This document shows, piece by piece, positions 29,746 through 41,763 of a stretch of DNA of 64,000 nucleotides. The notes under the pieces are model-generated. The model saw nothing but the letters and a program-made list of their open reading frames with translations, did not search any database and was not told where the DNA came from. The stretch is from Thalassia testudinum. Its lineage: Eukaryota > Streptophyta > Magnoliopsida > Alismatales > Hydrocharitaceae. How positions within the stretch are numbered: position 1 is the first letter of the stretch; every line of letters begins with the position of its first letter. Location: the NCBI GenBank assembly GCA_037157565.1, contig JAZHRO010000024.1:11848501-11912500 (forward strand), in the 5' to 3' direction. Made by a program: the position numbers and the translations under genes.

Positions 29746-31065
29746 GTGACTGGTAGGACTCGAATAGGTTGTGTTAATATGGTGAAATTATCGTTGAAGT
29801 TATTATAGTGGGTTAACCTAAATTGAGTCTAACTAGCTTCACAAAAATTTCTTTAACCTGGCCTACTTGATTTTATCTTGGTCGCTTTTAGGCCTAGGGT
29901 CGATCTCAGGGAGGAGGGAATTTAAAGGTCAAGGAGTTTCTACGCCTTTCCTAAAACGTATCTCTTCTGTGCGTTTATTATGTTTTCAATTTTTTTTTCT
30001 ATTTTTAAGATTTTTTTTGTTGATAATGTTGTCCTTGAGGTACACCCTCAAAATCAAATCCTTGGCCTTGAGCCAAATGGTTCTTGGCTTATAGCCAACT
30101 TGGGGTTCCCAAAAATTGGTCTTGTTATTTGCAAGACCGAATACCTGCAAGACAAGAATTATTTTTTCTCTTTTACTCTTTTTTTTTTATCTTTTTAATA
30201 GCAAGAAATAAAGATAACTGAAAACAAGAGAGGTTGCTAGAAAAGAAAGAAATACGTAGCTTAATATATGTATAGATATATAGTAGATACAATATATATA
30301 TATATATGTATATAGTTATATATTATATATATAGGGGTGGAGGTGGAAGTGGAAATGGAGTGTAGCACAGTGTCAAGTTGGTCCACGTCTAGTAAGACGC
30401 AACCAATAAGATGGAGTGCCGCGTGGAGTGTGGGCGGATGTGTGGGAGTGTGTGTGTGGAAGTGCTTGCTTTGCGTGGATATTGTGGAATATCAGCAATT
30501 GGTGCAGATATTCTCGTGATATATGGGCGGTGGAGTGACTAGGCACAGGTATATGGGTAGTGCACGTGAGGTGAATATGTGTGTAGGGGAATGTGGATAA
30601 GTGGATATATATATATATAAGTATATATGTATATCTCTATAACTATATATGTATATATATGTGTATATATATATATTTAGATATATATAAATAAATAAAT
30701 AAATAAATAAATATATATATTTATGTAGATGTAAATATATGTGAGGGTAAGTGAATGTGTATATATATATACGTTTATGCGTGAGTGTGTGAGTGTCTGT
30801 GTGTATGTGTCATGGTGTGTGTGTGCATCGGTGTGTGTTAGTGTGCGCTGGAGAAGGAGCAGCCATCTGTGTGTGAGAGGGGTGAGTGGTTTAAGATGTC
30901 TGGGGTTTGCAACCGTCGTTTGGGCGCACGGGCGCGCAATGCAGAGTGCAGGAGCGCAGGCGGGTGACTGGCTGGAGGCGGTTGCGAGGAGAGAGAAGGC
31001 ATGGTGACCGGATAACTGAGAAACAAACCGGTCACTGTTGAGCGCTGCGAGTTGCTATGCTAACG
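29746..31065 (-). repeat. B-family LTR, minus orientation (right part truncated)
   Basis: The left end aligns with the reversed end of the solo LTR in element A (43864 downward): TGTTAATATGG, the U5 motif GGGTCGATCTCAGGGAGG (29894-29911), CCTTGAGGTACACCCTCAAAAT and TTGCAAGACCGAATACCTGCAAG all recur. Next come the microsatellite (30260-30780) and a GC-rich part. It ends near 31065 before the reversed TATA region expected from the A copy, so it is truncated. No gene. Confidence 0.62.
30260..30780. repeat. TA-rich microsatellite block of the B-family LTR
   Basis: Tracts of (TA)n, TATATGTATA and (AAAT/ATAA)n at 30270-30340 and 30606-30780 separated by GT-rich sequence. The same position in the other B-family LTR holds a far longer (TATACA)n expansion (42390-43160), so the tract is an inherited, unstable part of this LTR. 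Confidence 0.75.
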
Positions 31066-31723
31066 TGTTTAGTTTTGAAAAACCTGTCGTTGTAGTATGA
31101 AAGCAAAGAACTCGTGTTCAACAAATAAAATTTATACCGGAATAGAAATCCTGGGTCGAACTCAGGGAGGTGACGTTTGATTTAAAAAATACGCATTTAT
31201 TTTATTTGTCACGAAGTAATTTAATTGACTAGAAACTATCTATCTATTTACACTAAATAGAAGAGAGAGAGAGAATATTACAAACAAAAATAAAAAAGAG
31301 ATGTATAATGGACATTGAATTCATTAATAACGAGATTGTTCATTACACTATTCATTATGACTAGAAAGTAGGAAAATGATTACACTAGAAAGCAGTAAAT
31401 CTACTCTAGAAAGCAGTAAATCTATTATAGAAAGCAGTAAAAAGAATGGAGAGAGAGATATCCTCCTCGACGGTCGCTTGGAAGATGAGTCGGATGGGAC
31501 GACACCTGGACGACGGGGAACGGAGCAGGACGAAGAAGGACGAAGCGGGAAGAACGGGAACGGGGCAGCACGTCATCGTCATCGCGGGATCTGCTTCCGA
31601 AAGGGGGACGAAAATTTGACTTTATCTCGCGAGAAGCATCCCGGGTGTGGGACAAGCTTCTCTTGAGCTTTGGAGAGGGGGAGAAGAGAAGGAAGGGATG
31701 AGAACTTTGTGTGGAGGGGGTCT

Positions 31724-31734
31724 CCTTTTATAGT
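31724..31734 (-). promoter_or_regulatory. TATA box of P-family LTR
   Basis: The minus strand reads ACTATAAAAGG, about 560 bases from the U5 motif, in the arrangement seen for the other LTRs. Confidence 0.5.
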
Positions 31735-32098
31735 TGCAAGGAGTGAGGGAAAATTGGTCATTTTAATTTGAAAAACATTAAATCAGGGGTCTTTAGTGAT
31801 GGACAAAACCGTCGCTAAAGCCCCATCGTGGGCGTAGTGGGGTGCCGCCTGCGCGGCCGCTCGCCTCCTCGCGCGTAACGCGCGCTCCACGTTCAGCTGA
31901 TCCTAGCCGTTCTATCGTGAGATCGGACGGCTTATCTCGCGCCTCTGCCCGCCTCCTCTGCGTGCTCGCCCTTCTCTGATCTCGCATCAGGCGCAGGTGT
32001 GCGATAGCGCGTGGGTGCTATTGAGCACTCACGACCGCTTGATCCTCATCGCACGGTCGGATGCGCCCGCTCGCTCGTGCCCAACCACAGCATCATGT

Positions 32099-32147
32099 GG
32101 ATCGAACCCGCTCCTGAAGGCGACCGAGTGCCTTATCCACTACGCTA
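32099..32147 (-). other. tRNA-like A box and B box (pseudo-tRNA or SINE head)
   Basis: The minus strand has TAGCGTAGTGG (A box, 32147-32137), then ATAAGGCACTCGG, then GGTTCGATCC (B box, 32108-32099). The A-to-B distance (39 bases between starts) is a little short for a tRNA but usual for a tRNA-derived SINE head. Acceptor and T-stem pairing fail, so it is not a functional tRNA gene. Confidence 0.45.
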
Positions 32148-32745
32148 CGCACGTGGATGGGAGGGCGGCCAATCTTCTGAGCACACGATCAGGACCGTTG
32201 GATTGAGATCCAATGGTCGAGATAGCTCCTTCCAGCAATTCTTCAGGATCTTGAAGTGCCGGGTGAGCTCCTCTCTCAGCCATTGGATCTTGATCCAACG
32301 GTGAAGATGTGTGGGTGCTGGAAGCTTCAGTGGTTGAGGGCGGCTGGTTGGGCGGCCGAGATGGCGCCACGTGGTGGCATCTTGGTCGTCCATCTTCTGG
32401 ATGATGTAGATGGTGCCACGGTTGTCGGATTGAGTCGATTTTCGTGCCGTTAGGCTGCGATCATCGATCCGAATCCATCCGTGTGGTTGGATTTGTCGTT
32501 TGAAGTGCGGATTCACACCATCTTGGCCCTTGATCTTCTAGGGTTCCCCAGTCTCTATCTGATGCTACAGATGTCTGATTAGGGCGATCTTGGAGTCGTT
32601 GAACTCCAATCGTCGCCCTGATCACATCTGTACGGTTGAATCTTCGATCCAAGGCCCCGATAAAAAGTTTGCCCTGTCCCTAAACATAAAAGGAGACAAT
32701 TAACCTCTATTTTATTGAAACTAATCTAAATGCAAGATGATGCAT

Positions 32746-32750
32746 GTTAT
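32746..32750. other. target-site duplication of element A, left copy (GTTAT)
   Basis: GTTAT directly precedes the TGATTAG of the 5' LTR and is repeated at 46937-46941 directly after the CTCGTCA end of the 3' LTR. Five bases is the usual Ty3/gypsy duplication size. Confidence 0.9.
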
Positions 32751-34627
32751 TGATTAGCCCATATTTGTGGGCTATTTAAGTATTTAAGTGCCTAGACATT
32801 AAGTTAATTCTAGCATGTAATTAGCATAAATTAGGATGCAAATAGGTTAATTCATATTTCTAATTTAATTATAAAATTCACGCATTGCATTCATATTTAA
32901 ATGCATTTAGAATTAACTTAGAGTTGCGTTCATTTAATTAGTTAACCAATTAGGTGCATTGTATACATTAATTTAAGTTAACATAAAAGTTGAGGGTTTG
33001 TATATAAATAACCATAATATTTTAACATTATTTTTTCTTTCTTCTTCTTGTAGCAACGCCACCAGTTGCCACACTGAAATCTGCATTCAAGGATGAGTGG
33101 AGAATGTGGATCTGCTCCTGCCTCTCTGTTCAAATCTATGCAGGTGGCTACAAAAGGAGGAGAGAGGCTGCTGAGTGGAGGAGGCTGCCATCCCCGACCA
33201 CCACTGTGCAGAGAGTTTATCTCTCATCCATTCCACCACCACCAGCCTCAACCGTGGCGACGAGCCTCCACCACCGTGGGCGTGTGGCGTGACAGGCCAC
33301 ACTGCCATCTGGAGCTCGTCTGCATCACTGTGCCTCACCAGTATCAACACCACCACCCTCGCCGTCATCACTAACATCCTCCACTGCAGCCACTGCAACT
33401 TCACTTCGCCGCTAGTTAAGACGTCCGGGAAGTTTCCCAGACGTCTGAAGCTTCGTCCCCACGCACTCATCTCCTGTGTGCTCACTTCTATCCGCGCCAT
33501 CTCCAGCCTCACCTCCACCCGCGCGCCCCTACAGTTGCACAAGCGCCTGCAGCAGTGCTGCACCTCTTCATCATTCCCAGCTTGCAGCAGCAACCGCCCT
33601 TACGCTGCATCTCCTCCAGCGCAGCCTCTCCAGCACACCCGCCGCACGCCTTCCTTTGAACCTCGGCGTGCTGCATCTCCTCCAGCGCCAACCATCAGCC
33701 CACGCATGCCTCTTCATCATCACCGCCTGCAGACTGCGTGCTCTTCTTTGCACGTGTAGCACCCTACAGCACCTCCTGTAGCGACCACTGTGCGCCTTCC
33801 TTGCAGCCTGCAGTGCCGCATCTCCTGCAGCACCTGCCGCACGCCCTCTAGCTGCAGCACGCGGGTTGCGGCAGTGTAGCCAGCAGTACGCAACAGCAGC
33901 GCGTGCGCCTCCTCTCCAGCGTCCATTTGCGCACCCTCACTGACCTTCAGCGCTCTGCTAGAACCACAGCGTGCGCACCGCCTCCAGCGCACCACTCGCA
34001 CACACAGCAGCAGGCACGCGTTCTTCTTTGTGCACGTAGCACCCCGCAGCACCCACGCACGCCCATCCGCGCCTCCTCCCGCAGGTGCTGCCACCGTCGG
34101 TACCCACCTTCTCCGGAGCTCCGTTCGCTCGGCTCCAGCCACCTCGCGACTCACCGCCACCTCCGCTGCGAAGCCCTCGATCCAAAGAACTTCCTCCGAG
34201 CTTCACGCTTCTGGCCGTTCCTTCCTCTTCACGCACGGCCAAGGGGAGGAAATCCCCTGTTTTGCTACAGTAAAAGGGCTATTAATATTTACATTCTCTG
34301 CCATTGCCAACTTTTATTGATATTTTATTAAATCTGCATTGCAAAAAATATCCGTTAGTTATTCAAAATTGCCATTTCAGCATGTTCTCTTGATACTATC
34401 TTGATCTGAAGGTAGATTTGGCTCGGTTCTCGTTGAAATTAACTACGAATATACATTTTTAACCGGTGTGAATTTAAATACGTCATTGCCTCCCTGTGGA
34501 CACGACCCACTCTTCTGCGAGTCATTATTTTAATTATTGATTAGTCAAATTTTCCACCACATAGAACTACAAATGACGCGTCATTTTATGTAACAAACGA
34601 CTTTAAAAGAGAAGAATTGGCTCGTCA
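32751..34627 (+). repeat. 5' LTR of element A (1877 bp)
   Basis: Begins TGATTAGCCCA and ends CTCGTCA; the 3' copy matches along its whole length. The first 20 bases hold an inverted repeat (AGCCCA / TGGGCT). U3 is AT-rich; TATA at 33001-33010; a GC-rich, CAC/CTG-rich R-U5 from 33050 to 34260; U5 motif CTCCCTGTGGACACGACCC at 34491-34509. Long frames such as 33175-33759 sit in this GC-rich part, are not conserved as protein between the two LTRs and are not genes. Confidence 0.93.
33001..33010 (+). promoter_or_regulatory. TATA box of A 5' LTR
   Basis: TATATAAATA 250 bases into the LTR at the change from AT-rich U3 to GC-rich R. It is conserved at 45314-45323 in the 3' LTR. Confidence 0.65.
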
Positions 34628-34629
34628 AA

Positions 34630-34647
34630 TGGCGCCGTTGCCGGGGA
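34630..34647 (+). promoter_or_regulatory. tRNA-Asp primer-binding site of element A (perfect)
   Basis: TGGCGCCGTTGCCGGGGA, two bases after the LTR end, is an exact 18-base complement of the plant tRNA-Asp 3' end including CCA. It is the only undecayed primer site in the window and confirms orientation and LTR boundary. Confidence 0.95.
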
Positions 34648-35856
34648 GGCAACAGATGCAATAATTTCACCTGATTTTATTTTTGATTATTTCTCAATTG
34701 CACAGTGATCTGACCATTTATTATTTTTTTTTCTGTGCGAGAAATTTGTGCGAGGAATTAGCCATCGTGAGAGGTGACCCTTGACGTCGCTAGAGGAGGA
34801 ATTGGTCAAGCTACCTTACAAAGGAGGGGAAGGGCGAGGACGTGACGATCATCTTGTCACTGATTTAATTAGAGTAGGATTAAGACTTTAGATTTAATTT
34901 TTCATTACACATTTGGTTTGAAACCCTTGTTCTGGGGTATATTTTGAGGGGTTTGTTCCCCGATTTTGTTTTAGGCCCGTGTTGGGTAATTTTTGGGAGC
35001 CTGTTCCCTTTTCTTTGGATTTAAGTTTTAGTTTATTTTGTGGATTGTTTACTTTGATTTGCTTGTGCATAAGTAGTTAAAAAAATAAAAAAAGAGCTGC
35101 CTACTAGAAGCTGCCTGCCTCTAGGACTAACCATTTAGGTCTGTATGAGCAGCCTCTAGATTTACTTCTTTGCATTACATGCATTCTCGCATCGTTGATT
35201 GTTGGAAGCAAGGTACGCATTCTCTTACTTTGCATCCTATTCTTGATCACGCATTGCATTTGGACTTAATTCGAAGACCACATAATTTGTCTTGAAGCGA
35301 TCTAACAAGTGGTCACAGATTTTCTAGAAAAAGGACTAATTAAAGGAGGGACATCTAAAAACCAAGGACTTGATTGTCAAACATGGTGTGCGATTCAAAA
35401 TTCAAATTCTTTTTGCGGTGAATGCACACTTATATCTTTTGCACCACAGCACTCATTTAGATACTCCTAAGTCTTGAAACAACTAGGACAAGTGCCCTCC
35501 TACCGTTGGATTCTGAAGTGTTCGGAACTTGAGATCAAAGGTTTTGTAAATCCAAAGAGGGGGATACCCTGTCACGGATTTTTGGGGGTAGTTGAGAAGC
35601 ACCGCGAAAGCACAACTTCAAAGGGAGGCTTAGGCCTACTTGCATCCCTCGATCTTCCGTCTTTGGATTTGCTTAACCATTTGAGATTTAGGGAAGAATA
35701 CCTAAGCTCCAACTAGGTCTTTTTAGGCATTTCGAAGGTTGACAATAGGTGTGTAATTGATTGGGCAACTTGCTTTGTCACCTACAATTTGAACTAAAGT
35801 CAAAAGCCTAAATTTGTAAAGACCAAACAAGTCCTTCTGAATTGTGTTTGTAGTGC
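34648..35856 (+). other. leader of element A
   Basis: About 1.2 kb between primer site and gag, with no supportable gene. It includes repeated AGCTGCCT words (35093-35130) and a short chance frame (35474-35716). Expected to hold packaging and dimerisation signals (inference). Confidence 0.65.
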
Positions 35857-36920
35857 ATGCTTGGTAGGTGTTCTCTTAGGAGACAACTTGTGTTTGATCC
35901 TGAACCTGAAAGAATCTTAAGAAGAAACCTTCCAAGGGTAGAAATGGCCAGTCAAAGGAGCCTTAAGGAATATTTCATTCCAACTAATCAAGCTGGCCCT
36001 GCACTACGTAGACCTGGAGGGGACAATCCTTATGAGATCAAAAGCAGTACCATATCCTTGCTGCCCTCCTTTTATGGTACTGCTAGGGAAGACCCTTACA
36101 GGCATATAGAGGAATTCACCGAGGTTTGTTCCACGGTGAAGCTGCAGGGCGTTACTGATGACGCTCAAATGTAGACCCTCTTTCCCTTCTCCCTTAAGGA
36201 CAAAGCCAAGTATTTGTTTCACACCCTCGATAATATTAATACTTGGGATGCCCTGAAGAAGGAGTTTTTGAAGAAGTACTTCCCCATGAGCAAAACCAAT
36301 CACCTTAGGAGGGAAATTATGAGTTTTGTTCAAAAGGATGGGGAAGCATTCCATGATGCGTGGGAGCGTTTTAACGACTTGCTGAGACTTTGCCCACATC
36401 ACCAGGTGCCTAAATGGCAATTGGTTGAAAGGTTCTACACTAGACTTAATGATTCGCATAGGCAAACTATGGATGGTGCCTGTGCAGGAACCTTTCTTTC
36501 TAAGACTGAGGATGAAGCTTGGATCCTTTTTGATACTTTGAGTGAGAATTCTATTCACTTGAATTCTGCCTACATGGATAGAAAGCCCACACTCATGCAA
36601 AGAAAGTTGGAGGCAAATGAGGCAAGGGACACCTAGAATTTAGCCTATCAGATTCAATTATTAAATCAAAACATGGAAAGGCTTATGTCGAACCCGAGTT
36701 CATTCGTATCTAACACCTCCACATCCCAAGCTTCCGAATGCTTAATTGTCAAGGCAATACACATGCCACTGTGGATTGCCACTTGGCCTCCCAATTCCCT
36801 GAGCTTATACAAGCGGATCTGAATGTCACTCATGGGTTCCGTCCTAGACCTCGGAATGACCCTTTCTCCAACACTTATAATGAGCGATGGAGGAACTACC
36901 CAAACTTTTCATGGAGATAA
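35857..36920 (+). pseudogene. gag of element A, broken by stops and a frameshift
   Basis: Retrotransposon gag region: the first frame (35857-36174, possible start Met at 35944) ends in TAG at 36172-36174 and homology goes on in frame to TAG 36634-36636. The core has FLKKYFP, FHDAWERFNDLLRLCPHH and WQLVERFY blocks typical of the plant Retrotrans_gag domain. From about 36735 homology continues in the pol frame with a CCHC knuckle (Cys..THATVDC) whose first Cys is lost to a small frameshift, then DPFSNTYNERWRNYPNF as in E1, ending in TAA 36918-36920. Gag would form the particle and bind RNA; this copy cannot. Confidence 0.85.
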
Positions 36921-37016
36921 GGAAATGTCTCAAATTCAGGGAATTACAAATCACAATCATTTCAAAACCATCAAATGAACCAACCTCAGACCTTTGCCTA
37001 ACCTAAGACCTCTGAG

Positions 37017-40000
37017 ATGGATGAATTGAAGGCGATGTTGAAAACTATGCAAGAAAGTCAAAGTGCCATCATCCAATCTCATGACAAGGCTATACATGAG
37101 ATGAAATCACAAATAGGACACCTTGTTGAGGTCGTTAGACAGAGGGAAACTGGGAAGCTCCCCAGTGCTGCTGAGGAAAATCCTAAAGGAAAAGGGATTA
37201 TCTTTAGGGAGCATGCTCATGCGGTGACTATTCTGAGGAGTGGGGAAGAAATTTCCAAACTCGATGCTCCTATAGTCTCACCCCCTAAAAAACCATCCAC
37301 CTCGACTTTCACCCCCACCGGAGAAGACTTGCCCAACTCTTCTCTGTTTGAAATCACCTCACCGGAAGAAGTTGCCCCCGTTCCACCCCTTACTCGACAT
37401 GACAACCCTTCCACCCAGAGAACGAGAGTGCCTTTTCCAGAGCGCTTATCCACCTCTGGGCAGACTTCTGCTGTCTCATCTGGAGCCAAAGATAAGACGG
37501 ATGAGATTATGGAAACTTTCAAGCAAGTGCAGATTAACCTGCCTTTGCTTGAAGCTATCAGGCAGATTCCGTCTTATGCCCGCTTCTTAAAGGACCTGTG
37601 CACGAAAAAGCGGCAATCTAGAAAACAGGTCCAATCAAAAGTTGTCCTGCCTGATTCTGTTAGCTCAATTGTTCAACATGGCACACCCTCGAAACTTAAG
37701 GACCCAGGAGCCCCATACATCTCAGTAGTTATTGGTGACTTACAAATTGATGAGGCTTTACTTGATCTGGGTGCGGGGGTGAACATCCTTCCGAGCTACG
37801 TGTATGAACAACTTGGGGGAGGCAATCTAAAGCTTAGCCCTGTAATCCTTCAAGTTGTTGATCGATCACTTAAGATACCACGGGGAATTTTGGAAGATGT
37901 CCTCATAAGAGTGGAGGATTTCTTCTTTCCCATTGACTTCTTAGTTTTGGACACTGACCCTACCAACAAGCCAACCAAATCCTCCATCATTTTGGGTCGC
38001 CCCTTCCTTGCAACTTCGCATGCTTCAATCAATTGCAATACTGGGGCATTGAAAATGGGTTTTGGGAACAGGAAAATCCGGCTTAATGTGTTTGATTCTT
38101 ACAAACAAGTCAGACTTGAGGATTGTTCTCAAGTTGAGGTGATAGATGACCTGATTGAAGAGGCAACCCCTGCAATGTTATGTGATGACCCCCTTCAGCA
38201 TGTCATGCTAAATGAGCATTCCCATCTCTTGGAGGAATGTGAAGGGGATATACTAGAACTTGAGGAATTGTTAGGTGTTTTTGCTGAGTCTCTTCCCCTA
38301 TCATTTCCGCTGAAGGTAGATCTGCTACCTGAGATGGGGGCATCTATTATGAAACCCTCAACCATACAAGCCCCCGACCTTGAGTTGAAACCCCTCCCTG
38401 ACACTCTCAAGTATGTTTTCCTAGGTGCCAATGATACGCCCCCCGTTATCATTTCGGCTGTGTTATCTGAGGCACAAGAGGGAGCCTTGATTGAATGCTT
38501 GTCTAGGCACAAGGAAGTTATTGCTTGGAGCATTGCTGACATTAAGGGTATAGACTCTACACTCTGCATGCACCACATTTATACTGATGATTCCATCAAG
38601 CCATTTAGGGACATGCAGAGACGTCTGAACCCTAATATAAGGGAGGTGGTAAAAAAGGAAATCTTGAAGTGGTTGGACGCTGGGATCATATATCCCATTG
38701 CTGATAGTAAATGGGTCAGTCCCATTCATGTGGTACCAAAGAAGGCAGGCTTTATTGTGGAACTCAACAACCAAGGTGAACAAGTTGTCACTAGACCCTC
38801 AATTGGATGGAGGGTCTGTATTGATTATTGCAAGCTGAACACTGCTACCCAGAAGGATCACTTTCCTCTGCCTTTTATTGATCAAATTCTTGAGAAATTG
38901 GCAGGGAATAAGTACTATTGCTTTCTCGATGGATATTCTGGGTACAATCAGGTGGCAGTCTTTCCTGATGACCAAGAAAAGATGACATTCACGAGTCCTT
39001 ACGGTACTTTTCCATTCAGGCGTATGTCGTTTGGATTATGTAATGCCCTTGCAACCTTCCAGTGGTGTATGATGTCTATCTTTTCGGACATGATTGATGA
39101 GTGTGTTGAAGTGTTTATGGATGACTTCTCCATTTATGGCTCGTCTTTCGACCAGTGTCTCTTGCATTTGGAGAATGTGTTGAAGCAATGTAAGGAGACT
39201 GGTTTAGTCCTCAGCTGGGAGAAAAGTCACTTCATGGTACAGAAAGGAATTGTACTTGGGCATGTTGTATCCGAGCAAGGTTTGGAAGTAGATAAAGCCA
39301 AGATTGATTCTATTTCCAAACTTCCATTGCCTATGAACGTCAAACAGATTAGATCCTTTCTGGGCCATGTCGGCTTTTATAGGCGCTTTATTAATAACTT
39401 TAGTAAAATTTCTAGGCCACTTTGTGACTTGTTGGCGAAGGAATCTTCCTTCAATTTTGATTCAAAGTGTATCGAGGCCTTTCAAACTCTAAAGGAGGCC
39501 TTGATCTCTGCGCCTATTCTCCAAGCTCCTGATTGGACACTCCCATTTGAGCTGATGTGTGATGCTTCGGATTATGCAGTGGGAGCAGTCCTTGGACAAA
39601 GGGTTGAGGGAAGACCTCATGTGCTGCATTATGCAAGCAAGACTTTAACCGAACCTCAGCAAAACTACATCATCACTGAAAAAGAATTACTTGCTGTAGT
39701 TTTTGCTCTGGAGAAGTTTAGGTCTTATCTGCTTGGGTCTAGGGTGGTTATTTTTATTGATCATGCAGCAGTGAAACATCTCATTGCTAAGAAAGATTCT
39801 AAGCCACGTCTAATTAGGTGGATCCTACTCCTTCAAGAATTTGACTTGGAAATACATGAAAAGAAAGGAGTAGAAAATGTTGTGGCTAACCACCTGTCTC
39901 GCCTTCATCTTAATGACTCTCTTTCTGGAGACATTCGTGAGACATTTCCCGATGAAACTCTGATGGCGGTAACACCAACTTTACCTTGGTATGCAGACAC

Positions 40001-40901
40001 TGTAAATTACTTGGTCACTGGACAAACTCCTGGCTCCTGGGATGAGCAGAAAAGAAAGAGATTCATTTCCCAAGCAAGATATTTTCATTGGGAAGAGCCA
40101 GAATTATTTAGAATTGGACATGACCAAGTATTGAGACGTTGTGTACTTGAAGAGGAACAACAAAGTGTGCTGAGTTTTTGCCATGAACTTCATTGTGGAG
40201 GACACTTTGGTGCTAAGAAAACTGCTTTTAAGGTTCTCCAGTCCAGTTTTTGGTGGCCTTCCTTATTTAAGGATTCTCATAATTTTGTTAAGGCTTGTAT
40301 TAGATGTCAACGGACTGGAACGATTGGGAAGAGGAATGAAATGCCTCAACATCCTATTCAATCTGTTGAAATTTTTGATGTGTGGGGAATTGACTTTATG
40401 GGCCACTTCCCATCGTCCCATGGTTATGAATATATCTTGGTGGCAGTTGATTATGTCTCTAAATGGATAGAGGCCATTCCTACGTGCACAAATGACCACT
40501 CTGTGGTTTTGAAATTTATGAAGGCCAATATCATATCCCATTTCGATTGCCTCAAGACCATTATAAGTGATGGGGGATCTCATTTCCGAAACCACCACTT
40601 CAATCGGCTAATTAGGAGTCTGGGAGTGACTCACAAGGTCGCTACCCCTTACCATCCTCAGACAAGTGGCCAGGTTGAAGTGTTGAATAGGGAGATAAAA
40701 AATATTTTGAAAAAGACCATTAGACCTGATAGGAAAGACTGGTCCCAAAAGCTCGATGATGCTTGTGGGCATATCGAACGACCTATAAGACCCCTTTGGG
40801 TACTTCTCCCTTTCGGATTGTGTATGGGAAAGCATGCCATTTACCTGTTGAGTTGGAACATAAGGCACTTTGGGCTATTCGAAGTGTTAACATGGATTTA
40901 G
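37017..40901 (+). CDS. pol of element A (protease, RT, RNase H, most of integrase)
   Basis: A 1294-codon frame in frame with the distal gag. The first Met at 37017 is arbitrary; the true polyprotein starts upstream. Coiled coil at about 1-40; protease with DLGAG (Asp250); RT with VCIDYC and FMDD (700-703); RNase H from DASDYAVGA; integrase His/Cys zinc region; catalytic Asp1126, Asp1185 and Glu1221 (D,D35E spacing). Oddities: Cys for Arg in the YRKLN block, CNALATFQW in place of the usual CNAPATFQR, and a one-base deletion near 40762 that puts the last about 46 residues out of frame. Catalytic residues remain, but the product would lack the integrase C-terminus. Confidence 0.92.
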   Translation: MDELKAMLKTMQESQSAIIQSHDKAIHEMKSQIGHLVEVVRQRETGKLPSAAEENPKGKGIIFREHAHAVTILRSGEEISKLDAPIVSPPKKPSTSTFTPTGEDLPNSSLFEITSPEEVAPVPPLTRHDNPSTQRTRVPFPERLSTSGQTSAVSSGAKDKTDEIMETFKQVQINLPLLEAIRQIPSYARFLKDLCTKKRQSRKQVQSKVVLPDSVSSIVQHGTPSKLKDPGAPYISVVIGDLQIDEALLDLGAGVNILPSYVYEQLGGGNLKLSPVILQVVDRSLKIPRGILEDVLIRVEDFFFPIDFLVLDTDPTNKPTKSSIILGRPFLATSHASINCNTGALKMGFGNRKIRLNVFDSYKQVRLEDCSQVEVIDDLIEEATPAMLCDDPLQHVMLNEHSHLLEECEGDILELEELLGVFAESLPLSFPLKVDLLPEMGASIMKPSTIQAPDLELKPLPDTLKYVFLGANDTPPVIISAVLSEAQEGALIECLSRHKEVIAWSIADIKGIDSTLCMHHIYTDDSIKPFRDMQRRLNPNIREVVKKEILKWLDAGIIYPIADSKWVSPIHVVPKKAGFIVELNNQGEQVVTRPSIGWRVCIDYCKLNTATQKDHFPLPFIDQILEKLAGNKYYCFLDGYSGYNQVAVFPDDQEKMTFTSPYGTFPFRRMSFGLCNALATFQWCMMSIFSDMIDECVEVFMDDFSIYGSSFDQCLLHLENVLKQCKETGLVLSWEKSHFMVQKGIVLGHVVSEQGLEVDKAKIDSISKLPLPMNVKQIRSFLGHVGFYRRFINNFSKISRPLCDLLAKESSFNFDSKCIEAFQTLKEALISAPILQAPDWTLPFELMCDASDYAVGAVLGQRVEGRPHVLHYASKTLTEPQQNYIITEKELLAVVFALEKFRSYLLGSRVVIFIDHAAVKHLIAKKDSKPRLIRWILLLQEFDLEIHEKKGVENVVANHLSRLHLNDSLSGDIRETFPDETLMAVTPTLPWYADTVNYLVTGQTPGSWDEQKRKRFISQARYFHWEEPELFRIGHDQVLRRCVLEEEQQSVLSFCHELHCGGHFGAKKTAFKVLQSSFWWPSLFKDSHNFVKACIRCQRTGTIGKRNEMPQHPIQSVEIFDVWGIDFMGHFPSSHGYEYILVAVDYVSKWIEAIPTCTNDHSVVLKFMKANIISHFDCLKTIISDGGSHFRNHHFNRLIRSLGVTHKVATPYHPQTSGQVEVLNREIKNILKKTIRPDRKDWSQKLDDACGHIERPIRPLWVLLPFGLCMGKHAIYLLSWNIRHFGLFEVLTWI

Positions 40902-41269
40902 AGAAGGCAGGTAAGGTACGACTTCTAGAATTAAGTGAGCTTGAGGAGCTGAGGAATGATGCTTATGATACCTCTCAAGCTTATAAAGAAAGAACTAAGG
41001 TCTTGCATGATAAGTTTATATTTCGAAAGACCTTTGAGCCCAACCAACAAGTCTGGCTTTTCAATTCCAGACTTAAGCTTTTTCCTGGGAAGTTAAAATC
41101 TTGTTGGGATGGGCCTTACATAATCACCAAAGTATTTTCGCATGGAGCTATGGAGATTAAAAATCCTTCCTCTTCAGTAACTCCCTTTATCATCAACGGT
41201 CAACGGTTAAAACCTTACATAACTTTGGATGGCCATCTGGTTGACGAGGTCACTCTTGAGGAGCCTTAG
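40763..41269 (+). pseudogene. integrase C-terminal segment of A in a shifted frame
   Basis: Homology to the E1 segment 4120-4636 continues here in a different frame: [32 protein letters not shown], then [22 protein letters not shown] and a late NGQRLKPY. It joins the 37017 frame through a single-base loss at about 40762. Such C-terminal domains bind DNA and may guide target choice. The frame ends at the TAG at 41267-41269, shortly before the post-pol palindrome. Confidence 0.88.
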
Positions 41270-41321
41270 CTCTTACCATTCTCCGCCTCAGGTAATATCT
41301 TCCTTTAGCTATTTTTGTTTT

Positions 41322-41357
41322 CAATGAGGACATTGTTTGAACAAGGCATGGGGGAGA
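41322..41357 (+). promoter_or_regulatory. post-pol palindrome and extra polypurine tract of A
   Basis: CAATGAGGACATTG (41322-41335), then AAGGCATGGGGGAGA (41343-41357). It is the counterpart of 4881-4916. The nested solo LTR has inserted directly downstream, after GGACC (41358-41362). Confidence 0.6.
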
Positions 41358-41753
41358 GGACCTGATTGCATCGCAAAATACGCCTGCAATAATGCCTTCT
41401 TGTGCTATTTCCTAGCATTACCCATGCATATTAGGATTCCATAGTTGCATTTTGTAAAAATACATGCATTCATGCATTCAATTGAGAGGAGAAGAGAATG
41501 AAATAAAAGGCCTCACAAATCACGTTTTTCCTTAAGTGCACCTTTACAAAATTCCCTTCTCTATTTTTATTTCCACTTGATTTCTAATTTTTTCCCTATG
41601 GCTGCATGAATTTTCTTCCTCGCGCCATGCCTCCCGCTGCTGCAGCTGCCCTTCCCTGCGGCTGACATTGCCTCCCTCTCCCTGCCAAGCCCGTCCCTGC
41701 ACCTCCCTCTCCTTGTAGCAGCCGCATGTAGCATGCAGCCATGCTCTCATCTT

Positions 41754-41763
41754 CTATATAAGG
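41754..41763 (+). promoter_or_regulatory. TATA box of B-family solo LTR
   Basis: CTATATAAGG about 390 bases into the LTR, before the GC-rich R-like region. Confidence 0.55.

Larger units (their letters stand above)
31066..32745 (-). repeat. P-family LTR, minus orientation (right end uncertain)
   Basis: LTR-like by organisation: left end TGTTTAG, U5 motif in reverse (GGGTCGAACTCAGGGAGG, 31154-31171), reversed TATA box (31724-31734), then GC-rich U3 with paired GATCCAA palindromes and a tRNA-like A/B box pair (32099-32147). The AT-rich 32680-32745 is continued beyond element A by 46942-47044, which share many ATGCAT/ATGCAA words. No target duplication seen. Frames at 31793-32652 are non-coding by composition. 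Confidence 0.5.

Noticed and set aside
32099..32160. Functional tRNA gene on the minus strand
   Set aside because: A and B boxes are present, but the acceptor, anticodon and T stems do not pair.
33175..33759. Long overlapping frames in the GC-rich part of A's 5' LTR (also 45311-46201 in the 3' LTR)
   Set aside because: They occur in several phases and both strands, lack known motifs, differ in frame between the two LTR copies and follow from CAC/CTG-rich composition.
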